A stretch of 64,000 nucleotides of DNA from Closterium sp. NIES-65 (GCA_948144175.1 CANXME010000238.1:1-64000), one strand, 5' to 3'. Shown: positions 46,897 to 59,692, numbered from the stretch's first letter. Made by a program: numbers and translations. The notes: generated by a model not told the origin, from the letters alone.

Positions 46897-48427
46897 GGAG
46901 CCCCAGGATCAGCAGCAAGTGCTGCTGCAGGCGCTTCGCAACATGGGAGGATCCAACCAGCTTCTGGCGAACCTTGACCTCTCTAAAGTCTCCAGTCTTC
47001 TCTCTTCCCTGGGAGGCGGAGCTGGCGGTAAAGACATTGGCTCCTTAATCTCCTCGCTTCTCGGCTCCAACGGCAGCATGGCTCCTCCTGGGGGTAATCT
47101 GGACCCTGGCTACGCTTCTAACGCTGGTGGTGGCGGCGACATGAACAGTAACGTTTATGGTGGTGGTGGTGGTGGTGGTAACCAGGGTAACCTCTCAGGG
47201 TCTGCAGGGGGTCTGTCTGGAGTGGGCATGGGGGGAGACCCCTACAATTCCAGTGGCGGTGGTCTGCACGGGTCTGCACCAGGCGATGGTGATGGCCTAG
47301 GGCATGGCGCGCAGCAGGACGGGCTGCAAGGCCTCTCGGGTGTGAACCTCCCGGATCTGCTGCAGCAAGCAGGCGCTGTGCTCGCCCGGTCTGGAGGCTT
47401 GGGTAACCTGGGAGGTGCGGGCGGTGCAGGGTCGTCGCTTCTGACGAGGGCCATTGAGACTTTGGCGAGTCAGGGATTGCCGCTTGGCGGAGGGCAGAAC
47501 TCAGGGCTTCTGGACGCCGTTGCTGGCCTGGGTGGAGGGCAGGGCAACTTTAGTGCACTGGCAGGGTCGCTGCAGCAGCACGACCAGGGAAATAACGGTG
47601 GGGGTGGGGGGATGATGGGAGGGCAGCAGCAACAACAGCAGCAGCAACAGCAGCAGCAACAGCAGCAACAGCAGCAACAATCGCAACAGCTGCAGCTTCC
47701 AAATGATTTGATTCAGAGATTGGCAGATAAGTTACCTCCTGGTCTGAACGTGGACACACTGCAGTCTGCTCTCAGCATGTACCCCGAGCTTGGAGCAAAC
47801 GGGGCTCTGTCTTCCGCGCTCAACACCCTTCTCTCAGGAGGAGGCGGTTTCAACACAGCGCCACAACAGCAGCAGCAAGTGGGGATGGGTGGAGGGGAAA
47901 ATGCAGATGGTTGGGGTGGGGGTGGCATGGGTGGGGGCAATGGTGGTGGGCTGGAGCAGGGGATTTCGGGCATTCAAGATATTTTCTCCTCTGGAGCAGG
48001 CCAGAACTCTGTGATGGCTGCGATGCTCTCTGCAAGCAATGGAGATTTGGCAGGTGGACTTGCAGGGGCTTTTGGGGGGGATGGCACTGGGGGGTTGCTC
48101 GGTGCTGGAGGTGACATGCCCTCAGCTTTGCAGAATATGCTTATGGCAAGGCAGCAACAGCAACAACAGCAGTTCAAGCAGCAGCAGCAGCCACCACAGC
48201 TGCAGCAGCAACAGCAGCTCCTGCAGAGTGCAGGTCTTAACACTGACTCACTGACTGCTGCCTTGCAAAGGGCGCAGCAAGGCGGCCATGATCTTGGAGC
48301 CTTTGGGACTGTGACGAGGGATTTTCTAGGTCTTGCTCGCTCTGTTTCAGCGTCTAGAAATGTGACGGAGCTGCAAGATCTGGCAGCTTTTGGTGCGACA
48401 GCAATGAATGAAGGTGCCACTGGCTAG
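45164..48427 (+). CDS. INDETERMINATE-domain (IDD/BIRD) C2H2 zinc-finger transcription factor (3 exons)
   Basis: Exons 45164-45350, 45562-45958 and 46138-48427 give 957 aa. A nuclear signal (KRKRNLPGNP) precedes the INDETERMINATE domain, residues about 63-215. It holds four fingers: FVCEICNKGFQRDQNLQLHR, YVCPEPTCIHHDP with its GIKKHFCRKHGEK half, YKCEKCSKKYAVQSDWKAH, and YRCDCGTLFSRRDSFITH (C2HC type). This order and these residues are diagnostic of plant IDD proteins, which bind DNA and recruit GRAS proteins. The rest is Gly-, Gln- and Asn-rich and disordered, with one Gln tract of over 40 residues (about 392-449) and two shorter ones. It is longer than typical land-plant IDDs of 400-600 aa. 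Intron positions fall inside the domain, as in the family. The first gypsy LTR lies 100 bp past the stop. Confidence 0.95.
46728..46900. repeat. CAG/CAA repeat encoding poly-Gln
   Basis: An interrupted CAG/CAA array in IDD exon 3. A second, shorter array is at 47627-47690. Confidence 0.95.
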
Positions 48428-48526
48428 ATCAGTAGTTAGTAGATAGCATGAATGACTCTGTAAGGTGCATTTTTTATTTCACAATGCATATCAAAACTGT
48501 AGTGCTTTAGAAGAGGAGAGTTATTC
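48428..48526 (+). other. remaining IDD 3' UTR
   Basis: About 99 bp lie between the IDD stop and the first LTR. A polyadenylation site for IDD is either in here or supplied by the LTR. Confidence 0.5.
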
Positions 48527-48807
48527 TGTAAGGAATTTTTCGGATTCCTTACTGGGTCACTCTGTACGCGTACAAACCTGACTTTTCGGAAAACCAGGCT
48601 CGGTCCGATGACCTCGCCTTCCGAACCACTATCGCGTCGCTTTCGGGTTTCACAACCCCGGACCTGCACCCAGCCATCCTGCGACCCTACAACCTCGGCC
48701 CAGCTAGCCTCGCTATATTAGTCCTAGGCCTCGTTGTGCTCTCAGTAGTTGTAATCACTTCCGCGATATTGAATTCTGCGCACTCTTCTTTCATACAACC
48801 CATAACA
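48527..48807 (+). repeat. 5' LTR of gypsy element 1
   Basis: Starts TG, ends CA two bases before the primer site. The end was set by analogy with the second gypsy element, which has the same spacing; sequence shared with the 3' LTR stops eight bases earlier. Confidence 0.8.
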
Positions 48808-49013
48808 CCTGGTATCAGAGCTACTTTCCTAGGTTACCCTCGCGTTTCCGGGGTAGTTTGTAGAAGGGGAGCGATAGACTTGGTGGGCTGTTAAGCGGTC
48901 GGCCCGTGGAATAGATCCGATTATTCCACTCCGACTACGATAGCATTAACGCCTTCACCAAGGTCAGAAAAATCGCTAGTCACCCCCTGCCCGTTAGACG
49001 AAGCCTGCGACAT

Positions 49014-50132
49014 ATGGACCAGGCGGAGTTCAACGAGCTCATGCAACAGTTTCGGGCGATGCAGACCAACATGCAGACTATGTCTGACGAGTTGGAGCGC
49101 CTGAGGGCTGAAAACGCCGAACTACACCAGGCGCGCGGTGAAGCGCGCCGGGAGTCGCCTGTTGTGGACGACGCAAGTAGCAGCACTGCACCAGATGAGC
49201 GGGTCTGGAGCAAGCTGGAAGGCGAGATGGATGCGGATGAGGCGAGCCAGGTACAGCCGCAACAGTTGCGTGCAGCACCGACACATGCAGCAGCCACGAC
49301 GACGGCGACGCAGACAGCAGTACCAACGGCCCCGATGGCAACAACGGCTTTTGTTAAAATCAAGCCGACGAACCCGCCCCCGTTCAACCCAAGTGACAAG
49401 TTCGTCACTGTTTCTGCATGGTTGTTCGGCGTGGAGGTGTTTTTTAATGCTGCCATGATTAATGACGATGCCACCCGCATTAATTTCGCAGTTTCACTAT
49501 TGCGAGGACCTGCGCTAGAATGGTGGAGGCGAACGCTGCAGCACGAAGGGACTTCGGCAGGAGCAGCACGTGCGAACGACGGGACTTCAACACCTGTCAC
49601 GCACCAGGCAGCATCGATTTTTGGGACGGCCACGATACGCACATGGAGGGAGTGGGGCGCCGCCTTGCGAACCAGATTCGAGCATATATCCGCCTCGGAT
49701 TCTGCTCGCATGAAGCTGCGTGCCTGGAAGCAGCTGGCTTCTGTCCAAGACTACACCAGTGTATTCTGCAACTTGGCGGATCAAGTGTATGATATGAGCG
49801 ATGCGGAACGGTTGGATCGCTACGTGGCAGGTTTAAAATATGAAATCCAGTATGAATTCCGACGAACCCGGCCACGAAGCTTCAACGACGCCGTTCGAGA
49901 AGCCGAGTCAACGGATGCACTAATGCAGTGGGCGAGATTGAGCCCCCGGGAAGGGCCTCGATTTCGTGGATCGACCCAGCAGCCCACGATCAACGGCGTG
50001 GATGCGCCAAGCCGAGCCCTTGGGCCGTGCTTTTTATGCAACCGGCTGGGCCACCTGAAAAAAGACTGCCCGAGGCTTAAGCAGGGGAAGAAGAACGACG
50101 GAGAAGGGTCGGGAAAAGATTTGAGTCAGTAG
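49014..50132 (+). CDS. gypsy element 1 gag polyprotein (fossil part)
   Basis: 372 codons. An N-terminal coiled coil (QFRAMQTNMQTMSDELERLR) is followed by a Ty3-type capsid region (WLFGVEVFFNAA, SLLRGPALEWWRR) and one CCHC zinc knuckle (CFLCNRLGHLKKDC). The capsid region resembles the gag of the second gypsy element (SLLRGPAMDWWRV), so the two families are related. Confidence 0.9.
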   Translation: MDQAEFNELMQQFRAMQTNMQTMSDELERLRAENAELHQARGEARRESPVVDDASSSTAPDERVWSKLEGEMDADEASQVQPQQLRAAPTHAAATTTATQTAVPTAPMATTAFVKIKPTNPPPFNPSDKFVTVSAWLFGVEVFFNAAMINDDATRINFAVSLLRGPALEWWRRTLQHEGTSAGAARANDGTSTPVTHQAASIFGTATIRTWREWGAALRTRFEHISASDSARMKLRAWKQLASVQDYTSVFCNLADQVYDMSDAERLDRYVAGLKYEIQYEFRRTRPRSFNDAVREAESTDALMQWARLSPREGPRFRGSTQQPTINGVDAPSRALGPCFLCNRLGHLKKDCPRLKQGKKNDGEGSGKDLSQ

Positions 50133-52252
50133 CAGAAGGGCCACCTACTAACGTGACCCTGTCGCCCGACAATCACCATCCACACCGGGTCGTGGTACCG
50201 ATCAGAGCTATCGACCAGAACCGGACGAATAACGTGGGTGAACACGTGGACTACCCTGTGCTGGTTGTGGGGAGGGTTAACGGTTATAAAATTAAAATAT
50301 TCGTTGACGGAGGGGCGAGCCACAGTCTCGTCAACCTGGCAACGGCCAAAAAAATTGGGGTGAAGCTGACGAGGTGTCTGCCGGAGATCGATGCAAGGCT
50401 AGTGGATGGGACACCACTGGCCATCCGAGATGAAGCGCGAAGAATTCGGATCAAATGTGGCGAAAAATTCGGGTTTGGCATGAAGATGTTGGCGACGACG
50501 TTGGATGGCTGTGATGTGCTATAGGGGCGAGATTGGCTGCAACGATTTAATCCGACGATCGACTGGACGACTGGGCCGTGCGTCGTGCGAGCATATGGAG
50601 GAAAAACGACGCTTCCAAAATGGACGGAACCGGAGCCGGTGACGACACGTGTCAACGCGCTCAACATGGCGCGAGCGATGAATGGTGGAGCTCAAGCCTT
50701 CTTGGTACACCTGTACGAGGTGAAAGCTTCCGACAAAATCGCGGACATCGACACCCTCTGCGCAGCAGTCCCTGTGGAATTGGCGAGCATTATTCGGAAA
50801 TATCCCGAAATTTTCGCGGATGATCTTCCGGATGGCCTGTCCCCCCAACGACCTGAGGACCATCGGATCCAGCTCGAACCTGGAGCGCAACCAACTGTTC
50901 GGACACAGTGGCGGCTCAGCCAACCGGAGCTCGCCGAGTTGCGGACCCAGCTGGATTACCTGCTCGCCAAGGGATTTATCCGGGCAAGCACGTCACCGTA
51001 CGCCGCCCCGATACTATTCACGCCGAAGAAGGACGGAGGCCTGCGCATGTGCATCGACTATCGAGCGCTGAATCGGGTCACAATTAAGTCGCGTTACCCG
51101 ATCCCACGAACCGACGACCTGCTGGACCAACTTCGCGGGGCTCGGTTCTTCTCGAAAATCGATTTGCGAGGTGGCTACCACCAGATTCGCGTGTTCGCCG
51201 ACGATGCCCGAAAACGGCTTTCCGCACACGTTACGGCAGCTACGAATTTACAGTGATGCCGTTCGGACTCACAAACGCGCCCTCGACCTTCCAGCTCACC
51301 ATGAACGGAATTTTCCGGGATATGCTGGATAAGAAAGTCATCGTGTATCTGGACGGCATCCTGGTGTATAGCGCGACTAAAGAGGAACACCTGCGGGATT
51401 TGGAGGAGGTATTACGGCGGTTGCAGGAACATCGGCTGATTACGAAGGGGTCTAAGTGCGAGTTCCTAAAGCCAGAACTGGAGTTCCTGGGGCATGTGGT
51501 TTCTGGCGACGGAATCAAAATCGGCCCGCGTAAGGTGGACGCAATTCTTAAGTGGACACCGCCTACTAATATCCCTGAGCTGCAAAGTTTCCTGGGGTTT
51601 GTTAACCACGTTCGTCGTTTTGTCCCTAATATGGCAGGGATAACCAAGCCTCTGACCGATCTGCTACACCGCGACAGTATTTTCACGTGGGGGGAGAGGG
51701 AACAGTCCGCCTTCGACGCTCTCAAAAACATTTTGGGCTCACCCCCCGTCCTCCGCCTCGCCGACCCATCTCGACCGTTCGAAGTCGTCACGGACGCCAA
51801 CGATTTCGCCATCGGCGCCGTCCTCTTACCGGATTTCGGCCAAGGGCTGCAACCCATCGCGTACGAATGACGCAAAATGCAGCCACCCGAGCGCAACTAC
51901 CCAATCCACGACAAAGAAATGCTGGCCATCGTCCACGCATTTCGTACCTGGCGCTGTTACCTCACGGGAGCCGACGTGACGATTCGGACCGACCATAAAT
52001 CGCTACAGTACCTGCGAACGCAACCGGCGCTGAACCCACGACAAATCCGGTGGTTGGACTTTCTCGAGTCCAATTTTCGGTACACCATCACGTACAAGAA
52101 AGGCGCCAACAACATCGCCGACGCCCTCACCAGACCATCCATGCAAAACGCAGCAGTACTAATCGCCCACACCAACCCGATACTGACAGGACTATTCACC
52201 CACGGCTACAAAACCGACCGATTTTTCCGGAACCCGCAACAACAGGCTGCCA

Positions 52253-52381
52253 TGTGAAGTAAGGAAAACAGGAATGAAATGACTAAGGAAAGATTGGGTA
52301 CAAATACAACCCTAGAAACCCTGTACCCCATATGTGCTACCCCACTATAGCCTACAGCAACTATGTCATATAAATCTGACA
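52253..52381 (-). repeat. copia 3' LTR
   Basis: 129 bp, TG...CA on the plus strand, identical by eye to 59564-59692. Confidence 0.95.
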
Positions 52382-55300
52382 CACCCCCATAGGCAAAGTG
52401 GGGGAGAACAAGGGGTCACAAGACCAGTCAAGCAAAGCAAAGCAAGCTCAGGGTGGATCACAAAGTCACCACACAGTCCGAGCACAAGAGTAGGGCCAGA
52501 GGCCAGTTCACATGCAGGAGTACAGACATATATATAAAACTAGACAAGCAAGAGCAGGCATATATATATGTCACAGTACAAGTGAAGTCAAGAGGAGAGC
52601 AAGTGAGGCAAGACAGGCACAAGACCCAGCTGGGTGCAAAAGCGCTGATGGTCACAAGGCGCGAGTGCCTTGGTGAACACATCAGCAGTGTTGGCCTCAG
52701 AGGCCACGTACGCAAGTCGCAACTGACCACGCTGCTGCAGCTCACGAGCAAGGAAGTAGCGGAGAGCAATGTGCTTCGTTCTGTGCTCCAAGCGCTGCTC
52801 TCGACACAAGGCCAGCATGGCCTTGTTGTCTACGTACAGCACTGGAGGAGAACGAGGCGGCTCTCCAAGGTCAGTCAGCAGGTAGGTGAGCCAGCGAAGC
52901 TCCTGTGCAGCCATGGCCCCGGCGTAGATCTCAGCCTCACAACTGGAGCCGAGAACCGAAGACGAGCGAGTAGACCGCCACGAGACAGAGCCGGAACCAA
53001 GGCTGAAGGTGTAACCCTGTGACGACCGTTGCGTAGCCTGGTCGTCAGCCCAAGAAGCGTCCGCGTGGCCAGTAAGGACCACTGGACTCCGCCCTCCAAG
53101 CACTAGCCCCATGCCCGACGTACTGCACAGGTAGCGCAATACCCTCTTCGCTGCAGCCATGTGCTCCGGTCTGTGTCTCCCAGGAGCAACATAGCGTGCA
53201 AGAATGCTCAGAGGGTATGCAAGGTCAGGTCGTGTGCAGGTCATCAGGTACATGAGGCAGCCAACAAGCTCTGCATACGGACCACTCGACTCTACGGACT
53301 CATCCGAGGGCAGAGCTGAGAGTGAGTGGCGAGTAGGCAGAGGAGTGGCCTGAGGCGAGGAGTACGTGAAGCCGAAGCGCTGAAGGACCTGCTGCACCAT
53401 GTGTGACTGAGTCAAGGTAATGGTGCGGCGTGCTCTGTCCCGAGTGATCTGCAAGCCAAGGTAGCTGCGCAGTTCACCCAGGTCTGTGCACGTGTGTCTC
53501 TTCAGCAGCTCGGACTTCACGTAGGCGAGTCCAGCAGTGTCCGCTGTGGCAAAGACCAAGTCGTCGACGTACACGAGGATGTAGAACGGCGGCAGGGAAG
53601 TGTCGGTGCGAAGAAACAGCGACGGGTCAGCAGTAGAAGGAGCAAACCCAAGGGCCGCAAGCGTAGTCCTCAGTGTGTCGTGCCACTCACGCGGTGCCTG
53701 GCGGAGACCGTAGACTGGCCGTCGGAGGCTCCACTGGGTGCCAGGAGGGAAAGTCCCAGTGAAGCCAGGTGGACGGCGAAGCCAGATCTCCTCGTGCAGG
53801 CTACCCTGCAAGAACGCAGTGCTGAAGTCGAGAGAGTGAAGCTCGTAGTCGCGCTGAGCGGCTATGTGCAGCAGAACCCGAAGAGTAGTCATCTTCGGGG
53901 TGGGAGAGAAGGTCTGAAAGTAGTCAACTCCCTACCGCTGACTGAAGCCACGAGCAACGTACCGTGCCTTGAAGACAGGTGGAGAGCCCGGCGGCCGCTT
54001 CACCCTGAAGATCCACATGCCACTGACGATGTTCGCCCCAGGAGGGGGAACCGCGTCAACGTAGGTGCCTGTGGACTTCCAGGAAGCCATCTCTGCATCC
54101 ATAGCTGCCTGCCACTGAGAGGAGTAGGGACCCTCTACGGCCTCCGCGTAAGAACGCGGAGTCGGGATGTCTAGTGCATCCGGGTCTCCCTCAGGGGCAA
54201 GCAGTACAGACGCGAGATGAGGTGAAGCAGCCGCTAGACACTGTAACTCCTCCTGCCTGTCCTCTAGGACGTCCGTGCCAAGAGCACACTCACCCCCGAC
54301 GGACGGAGGACAGACAGACGCAGACTCAGCAACAAGACTAGCAGCGTAGTCGAAACGACAGCGAGCAGCAAAGTCGACGAGCTCAGCGACAAGGGCAGAC
54401 GCAGCAGTGGACTCAAACGAGGGGTCAGTGACAACAGTAGCAAGGAGACGCGTAACAGTAGGACTGGCAGCACGAAGAGAGTCCGACTCAGGGTCGGCAA
54501 GCACAGGAAGAGAGGACTCAGGAGGAGAAGGCAAAGGGGCACGCAGAGGAGCAGTGGACGGACGCAAAGACATCCGGTGCGTGCCAGGGACAGGAGGAGG
54601 ACGCTGACGCGAACTGCGACCACTAGTGCGAGCAGCACGAACAGGCGACGCGGGACAAGACGCAGGCTCACGACGCTCAGCAAGACCTCCAGTAGGACCA
54701 GTGTAAGGAGAGGGAGCAGGCAGTGGAGAGGAAAGCTCCAGCAGGGACTGCGACTGGATAGGCGGTGGACCCTCTACTAGAGGAGAAAGACCAAGAACCT
54801 GCTGCAGGAGTGGAACGAAGTACGGCCGAGGCCGCGCGGCAGCTCCTGACTCAGCAGAGACAGCACCACCACCCTCAGCGACAGCACCAGCGCCACCCAC
54901 ACCTCCAGCGGCAGGACTAACAGCAGTAGGCTCAGCACCAACGCCCTCAGCAGCTCCAGCTCCAGGAGGACCCGCAGGTCCAGCAGCTCCGGGACCGGCA
55001 GCACCCGCACCCTCGACGGTCGAAGAAGCTCCAGCTCCAGCTCCAGCAGCACCTCCAGACGCAGCAGCACGCCTCCAGCGGCGAGCGAACCACTCGCGCA
55101 GCTCCTGTGGAGAGAGGGGCTCCCGGCGAGACGCAGCAGCAGGAGAAACCCCAGGCTCAGCAGCTCCAGACGCAGCACCCCCACGCTCAGCAGCTCCCGA
55201 CCCAGCACCCCCAGACCCAGCACCTCCAGGCACAGCACCCCCCGGCTCAGCACCCCCAGGCTCCGCACCCTTCGCAGTAGCACCCTCAGGCCCAGCACCC

Positions 55301-58300
55301 CCAGCAGTAGCACCCCCAGGCTCAGCACTCCCGCGCACAGCACCCCCAGAGTCAGCACCCCCAGGCTCAGCACCCGCAGCAGCACTAGAGTCACCAGTAA
55401 CCTCGACCGGGTCAACGGCGTCTACCTGGGACACACCTGAGGGGGCAGGAACCTGAGGGGGGAGGGGGTCTACCGGGGGGGGAACCGGCACAAGGAAGTC
55501 CGGGGGAGGGGGGAGGGAAGGAGTGCGGTAGGGGAAGAGACGGTAGAAGGGGACTGACTCGTCGAACGTGACGTCCTGGGAGGACAAAACACGACAAGAG
55601 GAGGGGTGGTAAAACTGCCACCCTGGGGCGTCAGTGGGGAAGCCAAGGAAGACACAGGGAGCAGCACGAGGGGACAGCTTGTCCGCAGACAAGTCGTGGA
55701 CAAACGCCCGAGATCCCCAGACACGGAACACAGACGCATCGCCAACCTTCCCCGTCCACAGTAAGGCTGGGGACATCGCAGGCCGAGAGACCCGGGGGTG
55801 AAGGTTGAGCTGATGCGCCGCGTACCTCACCGCAAACGGCCACAGAAAATGGGGGGCAGCCGCATGCATCATGGACGTACGAGCGACATCCATGACCATG
55901 CCAATGCGGCGCTCAGCAATCCCATTTTGCTGTGGTGAGTCCGGAAGCGTGAAGGTCTGACGGATCCCCCGTGTACGACAGTAGTCTCGCAGAAGGCGAG
56001 AAGAGAACTCTCTGCCTCTGTCAGAGTGCAGACGCAGAACAGGAAAGTCCGAGCCGAAGCTCTTCCTGAGCTGGAGACGAGCCTCGCGGATCCAGTCGAT
56101 CAGCACCTCAGTGACCGCACCCTTGCTGCGCAAGGGGAGGACTGTGGTGTAACGCGAGTAGTCGTCAACCACCAACAGGAAGTAGCGCTCGTAACCCTGC
56201 CCACGGACGGGGGCTGGGCCCCACACATCCATGTGAAGCGTCTGCAGGGGAGCCTCTGTCGGGGGGAAGTGGGAGGAGTGAGGAGTAGCCCGGAGGCGAC
56301 CCTCGATACAGGGGACACAGGAAGGTCCTGGCCCGGAGGGGAGAGGAGGGAGAGACTGGGGAAGACCAGAGACAAGGACACGGGAAGCCATGCTCCGAAG
56401 ACGGGGCAAGGAGGGGTGGCCAAGACGGTGGTGCCACAGGAGAGTCTCGTGAGACAGGAGGCGACAAAAACAGGGGGCAGACTCAGGACCTGACCGGGAC
56501 GCAGCAGCAAGTACCTGACCCGACGCAGCCACCTGACCAGACGCAGGGACAGGAGGAGACTCAACGGTCAGGGTGTAGAGACTCGACCCCGGCCGACGCG
56601 AGAACGTGGCCAGGTGTCGGCCTGTGCGTGCCTCCGTGCAGTGGGTCACCCGCTGACTCGCAGGAGTGAACTGGTGAACACCCACATCCTGCAGGTCCGC
56701 TCCACTCACCAAGTTCGTAGAGAACGAGGGAAGGTACAGACCCGACAGGGTGCCCGAAGGGGCAGCCGGACACGGGAGGACAGTGGAGAAGTGAGACAGG
56801 ACAGGACCCCCAGAGGGGTCAGCAAGGGAGACTGCAACCGGCCGGCCGAGCGGCGTAAGGGTAGTGCGGTCTCGAAAGAAGGAGCGAGAAGCTCCGGAGT
56901 CAAGTGTGAAAGTGAGGGAGGACGAGGACGACTCAGTACCTGAGAGCGCAGTCTCACCAGTACCTGAGAGCGCAGACGCACTGGCACCTAGAGTAGCAGC
57001 CTCACAAGCACCTAGCGCAGCAGTACCAATGCCCGGGTCGGGCTGGAAACAGCGGTAACCCTCATTCTCCTCACTATAATCCACAACATACATAGCAGTA
57101 AGGATAGCATCAAAATCACGATCAAAGATCGCTACACCAGCCCCGAGAAGCTCATCCCAGCGAGGGATCTCACTAGCCCCAGGGAACTGCTGACGCCAGG
57201 CGTTCGTCAGGCGGCCAAAGCAGCGCTGGGTGGCGTGGGCACCCCCACACTGCTCACCCGCGCGGTCGCCGGAACGAAGAACGTAGGTGCAGGGACCAGT
57301 ACCCCCACCCCTCAGACGCCCAGCGTACCATTCACGAAGCTGCTGAGGCGAAGGGATGTCCCGTGAGCGCTGCTGCTGCTGCCGCTGCGAGCGCTGGCCA
57401 CCACCACCGCCGCTACGCTGCTGGGTACCACCCCGACCAGCTCCACCCCCTCCACCACTACTGCCTCCTCCGCTGCCGCCTCCACCGCCTCCACCTCCGC
57501 CGCCTCCACCTCCGCCGCTGCCTCCACCACCACCGCTGGCACCACCACCACCGTCTCCGCCGCTGCTGCCACCACCACCACCACCCCCGCCACTAGTCCC
57601 GCCGCCACCCCCACTCCCTCCGCCGCCACCGCCGCCACCGCCACCGCCCCCTCCAGCTCCACCCGCGCCCTTGCCCCCCTTGCCCTTGCTGGAGCGACGT
57701 CTCCCACTAGGGGCAGACGCCGCGCGGACCGACTCAAGACCAAGCAGGTCGGCAGCAGCAGCAGAGGCAACAGAGGGCAGCAAGGGGGAAGGAGAGCACC
57801 CCTCAAAGATGGGGGTGCGAGGGTCACCACGAGAAGCACCTACAGCGACTATGCTCTTCTCCGCTGAGAGAAGGGCCTTCTCGAGGAGGTCGACGGTGAG
57901 GGTGGTGGGACAGACTGCGAGAAAGTGGTCCCTGACGACTCGAAGGGAGTCAGGGAGGCGCGCGACTACGTAGTAGAGAGCGATGTACATGGGGGGGGGG
58001 TTCTTAGCGCAGAACTCAGCAGGAAGGGCGGCGCGGTAGCGAGTGTCACTAGTGCGGAGGTGCGTAATGAGGTCAGCGACAGTGGGAAAGGCAGAGAGGT
58101 CAGGAAAGAGGTAGGGAAGCATGAGACGGCTCAGCGCAGCAGTGGCAGGGGAGGAGTAGCGCGCAACTACAGCGTCGTACAAGGTCTGAGCACTCTTGTA
58201 CTGACTGAAGTGCGCACGCTCAGAGGTAGGGAGGTGGCGACGCACAGCAAGACGTGCAGCAGCATCGCGGGTGGCCCACTTAGAGCGGACAGCGGGATCA

Positions 58301-58559
58301 GCATCAGCAGCAGGAGCAGGAGAGGCGCCAGAGGTGAGATCAAAAAGAGAAAGGTCGTCAGCCCTGTCGCACTGTAAGAACAGCTGCAGGTCGTCTAACC
58401 AGACCTCAAAATCAATGGCGCGACCCTCAGCGTCAAAAGCCAGGACACTAGGGGTAGCCATGGCGACGACAGCGACGCAGTGCAAGCAGCAGGGAAAGAG
58501 CTCGCAATGTCAGTGGGACTGTGCTCACCAGGCAGGGCAGGTCGTGTAGGTATGCAGAA

Positions 58560-59450
58560 AGGCGGCTCAGCGACCTGGCGGCTCGGGTGCTGGGCGGCTC
58601 GGCTGCTGGGCGGCTCGGGCGCAGGGCGGCTCGGCTCCCGGGCGGCTCGGCGGCTGGGCGGCTCGGGTGCAGGGCGGCTCGGCTCCCGGGCGGCTCGGCG
58701 GCAGGGCGGCTCGGGTCCCGGGCGGCTCGGCGTCGGGCGGCTCGGCTCACGGGCGGCTCGGCCAGGAGATGCAGGGGCGGGGCCGTCAGGTGCAGCGGCG
58801 GGTTGACCGGTGCAGTGGCGGGCCGGCAGGTGCAGCGGCGGGCCGGCAGGTGCAGCGGCGGGCCGGCAGGTGCAGGCGGCGGGCCGTAGGGTGCAGTGGC
58901 GGGCCGTAGGGTGCAGTGGCGGGCCGGCAGGTGCAGCGGCGAGGCCGGCAGGTGCAGCGGCGAGGCCGTCAGAGGCGGCGGGCCGCTGGGTGCAGCGGCG
59001 GGCCGGCAGGTGCAGTGGCGGGCCGGCAGGAGCAGCGGCGGGCCGGGAGGGGAGGCGGCGGAGCCGCGTCAGGGGAGGCGGCAGGGCCGCGTCAGGGGAG
59101 GCGGCGGAGCCGCGTCAGGGGAGGCGGCGGTGCCGCGTCAGGGGAGGCGGGGGAGCCGCGTCAGGGGAGGCGGCAGGGCCGCGTCAGGGGAGGCGGCGGG
59201 GCCGCGTCAGGGGAGGCGGCGGAGCCGCGTCAGGGGAGGCGGCGGGGCCGCGTCAGGGGAGGCGGCGGGGCCGCGTCAAACAGGCGGCGGGGCCGCGTCA
59301 GGGGAGGCGGCGGAGCCGCGTCAGGGGAGGCGGCGGGGCCGCGTCAGGGGAGGCGGCGGGGCCGCGTCAGGGGAGGCGGCGGGGCCGCGTCAAACAGGCG
59401 GCGGGGCCGCGATCAGGAGAGGTGGCGGGGCCGCGTCTGAGGGACAGCGG
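58560..59450 (-). repeat. three GC-rich tandem-repeat families in the copia leader
   Basis: Successive arrays occupy nearly all of the leader between the 5' LTR and gag: ggcggctcgg-based (58560-58765), ggccggcaggtgcagcggcg-type (58780-59045) and a 22-bp unit with gccgcgtcaggggaggcgg (59055-59440). Long plus-strand frames through here come from the repeats. Confidence 0.9.
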
Positions 59451-59563
59451 GGCCGCGAGGGAAAAGGCGACCCGAGGGGGTCGCTAAAAAAAGGCGCGCC
59501 TCGGGGCGCGCTTCGGTGGGCCCAAAAAAAAAACGGTCCTAAGGCAGGACCCGCTCTATACCA

Positions 59564-59692
59564 TGTGAAGTAAGGAAAACAGGAATGAAATGACTAAGGA
59601 AAGATTGGGTACAAATACAACCCTAGAAACCCTGTACCCCATATGTGCTACCCCACTATAGCCTACAGCAACTATGTCATATAAATCTGACA
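59564..59692 (-). repeat. copia 5' LTR
   Basis: Followed, on the minus strand, by TGGTATAGAGC, which resembles an initiator Met tRNA primer site. Confidence 0.95.

Larger units (their letters stand above)
52253..59692 (-). mobile_element. Ty1/copia LTR retrotransposon, young, nested in gypsy element 1
   Basis: The 129-bp LTRs (52253-52381 and 59564-59692) appear identical, and the element is flanked by the 5-bp duplication TGCCA (52248-52252 and 59693-59697), so it is very young. It reads on the minus strand, in copia order: gag (about 58460-57100), protease (TFTLDSGASRSFF, near 56910), GAG-pre-integrase (LWHHRLGHPSLPRL, near 56430), integrase (about 56250-55700), reverse transcriptase (YVDDLV, near 53560) and RNase H (near 52800). 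A Gly-rich stretch and a C/H motif (about 57200-57250) replace the usual nucleocapsid knuckle. It is close to whole, with about one visible break. A purine tract (tatgggggtg) abuts the 3' LTR. The long leader is built of tandem repeats. Confidence 0.95.

Noticed and set aside
57356-57973. Plus-strand Pro-rich frame of 205 codons
   Set aside because: Antisense to the Gly-rich part of copia gag.
58480-59573. Plus-strand Gly/Arg-rich frames up to 225 codons
   Set aside because: Produced by GC-rich tandem repeats in the copia leader, antisense to the element.
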